This document shows positions 6,653-7,885 of a DNA stretch of 7,885 nucleotides, in pieces. The DNA is taken from the NCBI GenBank assembly GCA_027296385.1, contig JAPUJD010000252.1, positions 1 through 7,885 on the forward strand, in the 5' to 3' direction. Each line of letters begins with the position of its first letter. The first letter of the stretch is position 1. The notes beneath the pieces were generated by a model that saw only the letters and a list, made by a program, of their open reading frames with translations, did not search any database and was not told where the DNA came from. This DNA is from Acidobacteriota bacterium (lineage in GTDB: Bacteria; Acidobacteriota; Thermoanaerobaculia; Multivoradales; JAHEKO01). Made by a program: the position numbers and the translations under genes.

Positions 6653-6707
6653 ATGCGCGAAGGCGGCCCGTCTGCCTAGACTTTCCCCGGACCAACGCCC
6701 ATCGGGC

Positions 6708-6715
6708 AAAGGAGG
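6708..6715 (+). promoter_or_regulatory. Near-consensus ribosome-binding site for the gene at 6722
   Basis: AAAGGAGG at 6708-6715 is a near-perfect Shine-Dalgarno sequence 6 nt before ATG 6722. It fixes the start and suggests efficient translation. Confidence 0.85.
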
Positions 6716-6721
6716 CAGGAC

Positions 6722-7819
6722 ATGACGAAGCTAGTGGCAATCACGATAATCCTGGTCGCGGCCTCGGCAGTCGTCGGGCTGAGAGTCGAAGCCCGGGATT
6801 CGGATGAAGTTGCGCCAGGCCTTGTCACGCAGGAGCTGCGGGTCGGTGGCATGCAGACCCCGCTCTGCGAGATGGGAGTCAAGAGGGTCCTCGAGTCTTT
6901 GGAAGGTGTCGCCGCAGTCTCGGTAGACCGCAAGCACTCCCGGGCGGAAGTGACCTACGACCCCGCCCTGGTCTCTCCCGTCGCGTTGGCTCGAGCCGTC
7001 TCTGCGGTGGGCTTCAGTGCTTCGCTTCGCGGCGCGGAGAGCGTTGCCGGTCCCAAAGCGATGGCCGCCCACCGAGTCGACCGCAAACCGCTCACGGCGG
7101 ATGAGGTCGATCGCGTCGTCACCTGGGTGGCGGCGCACGTCCTGGACGAGGGTGAGATTCCCACGGGCAGCGAGATCATCGAGGCGACCGGAGTTCAGCT
7201 GGTGGTAGCCGATACGCCGATGATCCAGCAAGCCGTCCTGATGAAGCTGGCCGAGGATCCGAGGGGACAGGCACTCCTCGAAGGGAGCCGCTGCAACGAC
7301 TACGGTGCCTGCTCATTCTGGGGCAATCTGGCGGGAGCCAGCGGCGAGACCCTCGCGATGTACGAGGAGGATCGGGCAGGGGACGGAGCCACATTCAACG
7401 ACTTCCCCTTGCCGTCGTTCGAGGCTCTAGACCTCAGTGGTGCGCCGGTACGTTCAGAAGAGCTGGTAGGCCGTCCAGCCGTCATCGCTTTCCTGGCAGT
7501 GCACTGCACGCATTCGATGGAGATGTTTCCGGTCCTCCAGGAGCTTCATCGGCAATACGGCGCCGAGGGCCTCCAGGTCGTGGGGGTACTGGTCAACAGT
7601 GGCTCGGCTGAAGATGCCAGGGGGTGGGTGCCGCAGTTCTCGCCTGAGTATCCCATCTGGATACACGAGGGCGCGGCCCTTGGCGACCAGCTGGCGAGTC
7701 GGTTGGTTCCAACGATTCTCCTGGTCGACGCCGAGGGCATGGTGCGCAAGAAGCTGGTCGGTTTCAAGGATCAAGAGACGGTCCTGGCCGAGGCGGGGTT
7801 GATCCGTGAGGCGGCATAG
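6722..7819 (+). CDS. Exported HMA-domain plus thioredoxin/TlpA-like fusion with degenerate cysteine motifs
   Basis: The 365-residue product starts with an export signal: MTK, a hydrophobic run at 4-20, and possible VEA cleavage after 24. Residues 35-103 are a heavy-metal-associated domain (TQELRVGG, LESLEGVAAVSVD, AEVTYDP, AVSAVGFSASL). Its metal loop is GMQTPLC (43-49), so Thr46 replaces the first Cys of GMxCxxC. Residues of about 115-220 are not recognised; they hold Cys191 and Cys197 in SRCNDYGACSFWGNL. Residues of about 224-362 resemble TlpA/AhpC-TSA thioredoxin folds: FPLPSFEALDLSG, RPAVIAFLAVHCTHSMEMFPVLQELHRQY, GLQVVGVLV, cis-Pro330 in RLVPTILLVDAEG, and KKLVGF. The active site is CTHS (262-265), a CxxS rather than CxxC form. 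Such a protein could bind a metal or act as a monothiol redox or chaperone protein in the periplasm, but no function is proven. It stands alone between the divergent region and the window edge. Confidence 0.85.
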   Translation: MTKLVAITIILVAASAVVGLRVEARDSDEVAPGLVTQELRVGGMQTPLCEMGVKRVLESLEGVAAVSVDRKHSRAEVTYDPALVSPVALARAVSAVGFSASLRGAESVAGPKAMAAHRVDRKPLTADEVDRVVTWVAAHVLDEGEIPTGSEIIEATGVQLVVADTPMIQQAVLMKLAEDPRGQALLEGSRCNDYGACSFWGNLAGASGETLAMYEEDRAGDGATFNDFPLPSFEALDLSGAPVRSEELVGRPAVIAFLAVHCTHSMEMFPVLQELHRQYGAEGLQVVGVLVNSGSAEDARGWVPQFSPEYPIWIHEGAALGDQLASRLVPTILLVDAEGMVRKKLVGFKDQETVLAEAGLIREAA

Positions 7820-7885
7820 CCTTGGGCGAGAGCGGAGGCGTCTTGCTCTCAGGCGCAGCCTCGCCCTGACGGAGCATGCCGCCTC
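7808..7885. terminator. Long imperfect inverted repeat over the stop codon, possible terminator
   Basis: GAGGCGGCAT at 7808-7817 and ATGCCGCCTC at 7876-7885 are perfect 10-bp complements. A bulged A at 7818 allows two more pairs. Inside lies a second perfect pair, GGGCGAG 7824-7830 with CTCGCCC 7860-7866. An alternative inner pairing is GAGAGC 7828-7833 with GCTCTC 7845-7850. The left arm covers the last codons and the stop of the HMA-thioredoxin gene. The window ends exactly at the right arm, so a following T-run cannot be seen. A terminator is the simplest reading; a repeat element is the alternative. Confidence 0.4.

Larger units (their letters stand above)
6342..6721. other. 380-bp divergent intergenic region, rich in inverted repeats
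   Basis: This stretch separates a minus-strand operon from a plus-strand gene, so it should hold two promoters. I see no protein-coding frame with a credible start and family pattern, and no tRNA. It contains several dyads: the pairs listed separately at 6408-6442, 6452-6519 and 6614-6652, plus CGAGA-TT-TCTCG at 6555-6566 and GGGTG-CC-CACCC at 6603-6614. A weak minus-strand -10 candidate, TATAGG, is the complement of 6402-6407, about 60 bp before the ATG at 6341. A weak plus-strand one, TAGACT, is at 6677-6682. Neither has a good -35. Confidence 0.5.

Overview
The window is GC-rich bacterial chromosome-like DNA holding seven protein-coding genes, one of them cut by the left edge. I see no RNA genes, insertion sequences, CRISPR arrays or phage genes. 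The gene types suggest an environmental bacterium, most likely Acidobacteriota or a similar high-GC soil or sediment lineage. The pointers are a winged-helix regulator joined through a membrane helix to a TolB/WD40-type propeller, a VPS10/BNR-type 'glycosyl hydrolase' tail, and a diheme GRYLVE-type cytochrome c. This placement is inference from family habits, not a database result.

Layout. Bases 2-148 (+) are the last 48 codons of a BNR/sortilin-like repeat protein. Bases 282-1691 (+) encode a CadC-like one-component regulator: OmpR-type DNA-binding domain, one membrane helix, then a propeller predicted to be periplasmic. Bases 1801-2724 (+) encode a membrane-anchored diheme cytochrome c. Between these two genes is an AT-rich palindrome that is also an 11-bp-phased direct repeat, which makes it a good candidate operator.

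Bases 6341 down to 2834 (-) look like a three-gene operon. In transcription order it holds a secreted DUF4440/SnoaL-like protein, a 12-helix APC-family amino-acid/amine permease and, 2 bp after the permease stop, a fusion of an aldo/keto reductase with a RidA/YjgF-like domain. Uptake of a nitrogen-containing compound followed by reduction and enamine/imine or carbonyl handling is a reasonable reading, but the substrate cannot be told from sequence.

Bases 6722-7819 (+) encode an exported protein with an N-terminal heavy-metal-associated (HMA) domain, an unassigned middle segment with two cysteines, and a C-terminal TlpA/thioredoxin-like domain. Both metal/redox motifs have lost a cysteine: GMQTPLC instead of GMxCxxC, and CTHS instead of CxxC. 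The 380-bp divergent region before it carries several strong inverted repeats. Another long inverted repeat overlaps the end of the gene and runs to the window edge.

The points most worth a second look are the degenerate HMA-thioredoxin protein, the reductase-RidA fusion whose RidA half lacks the usual catalytic arginine, the phased palindrome at 1702-1717, and the hairpins at 6614-6652 and 7808-7885.
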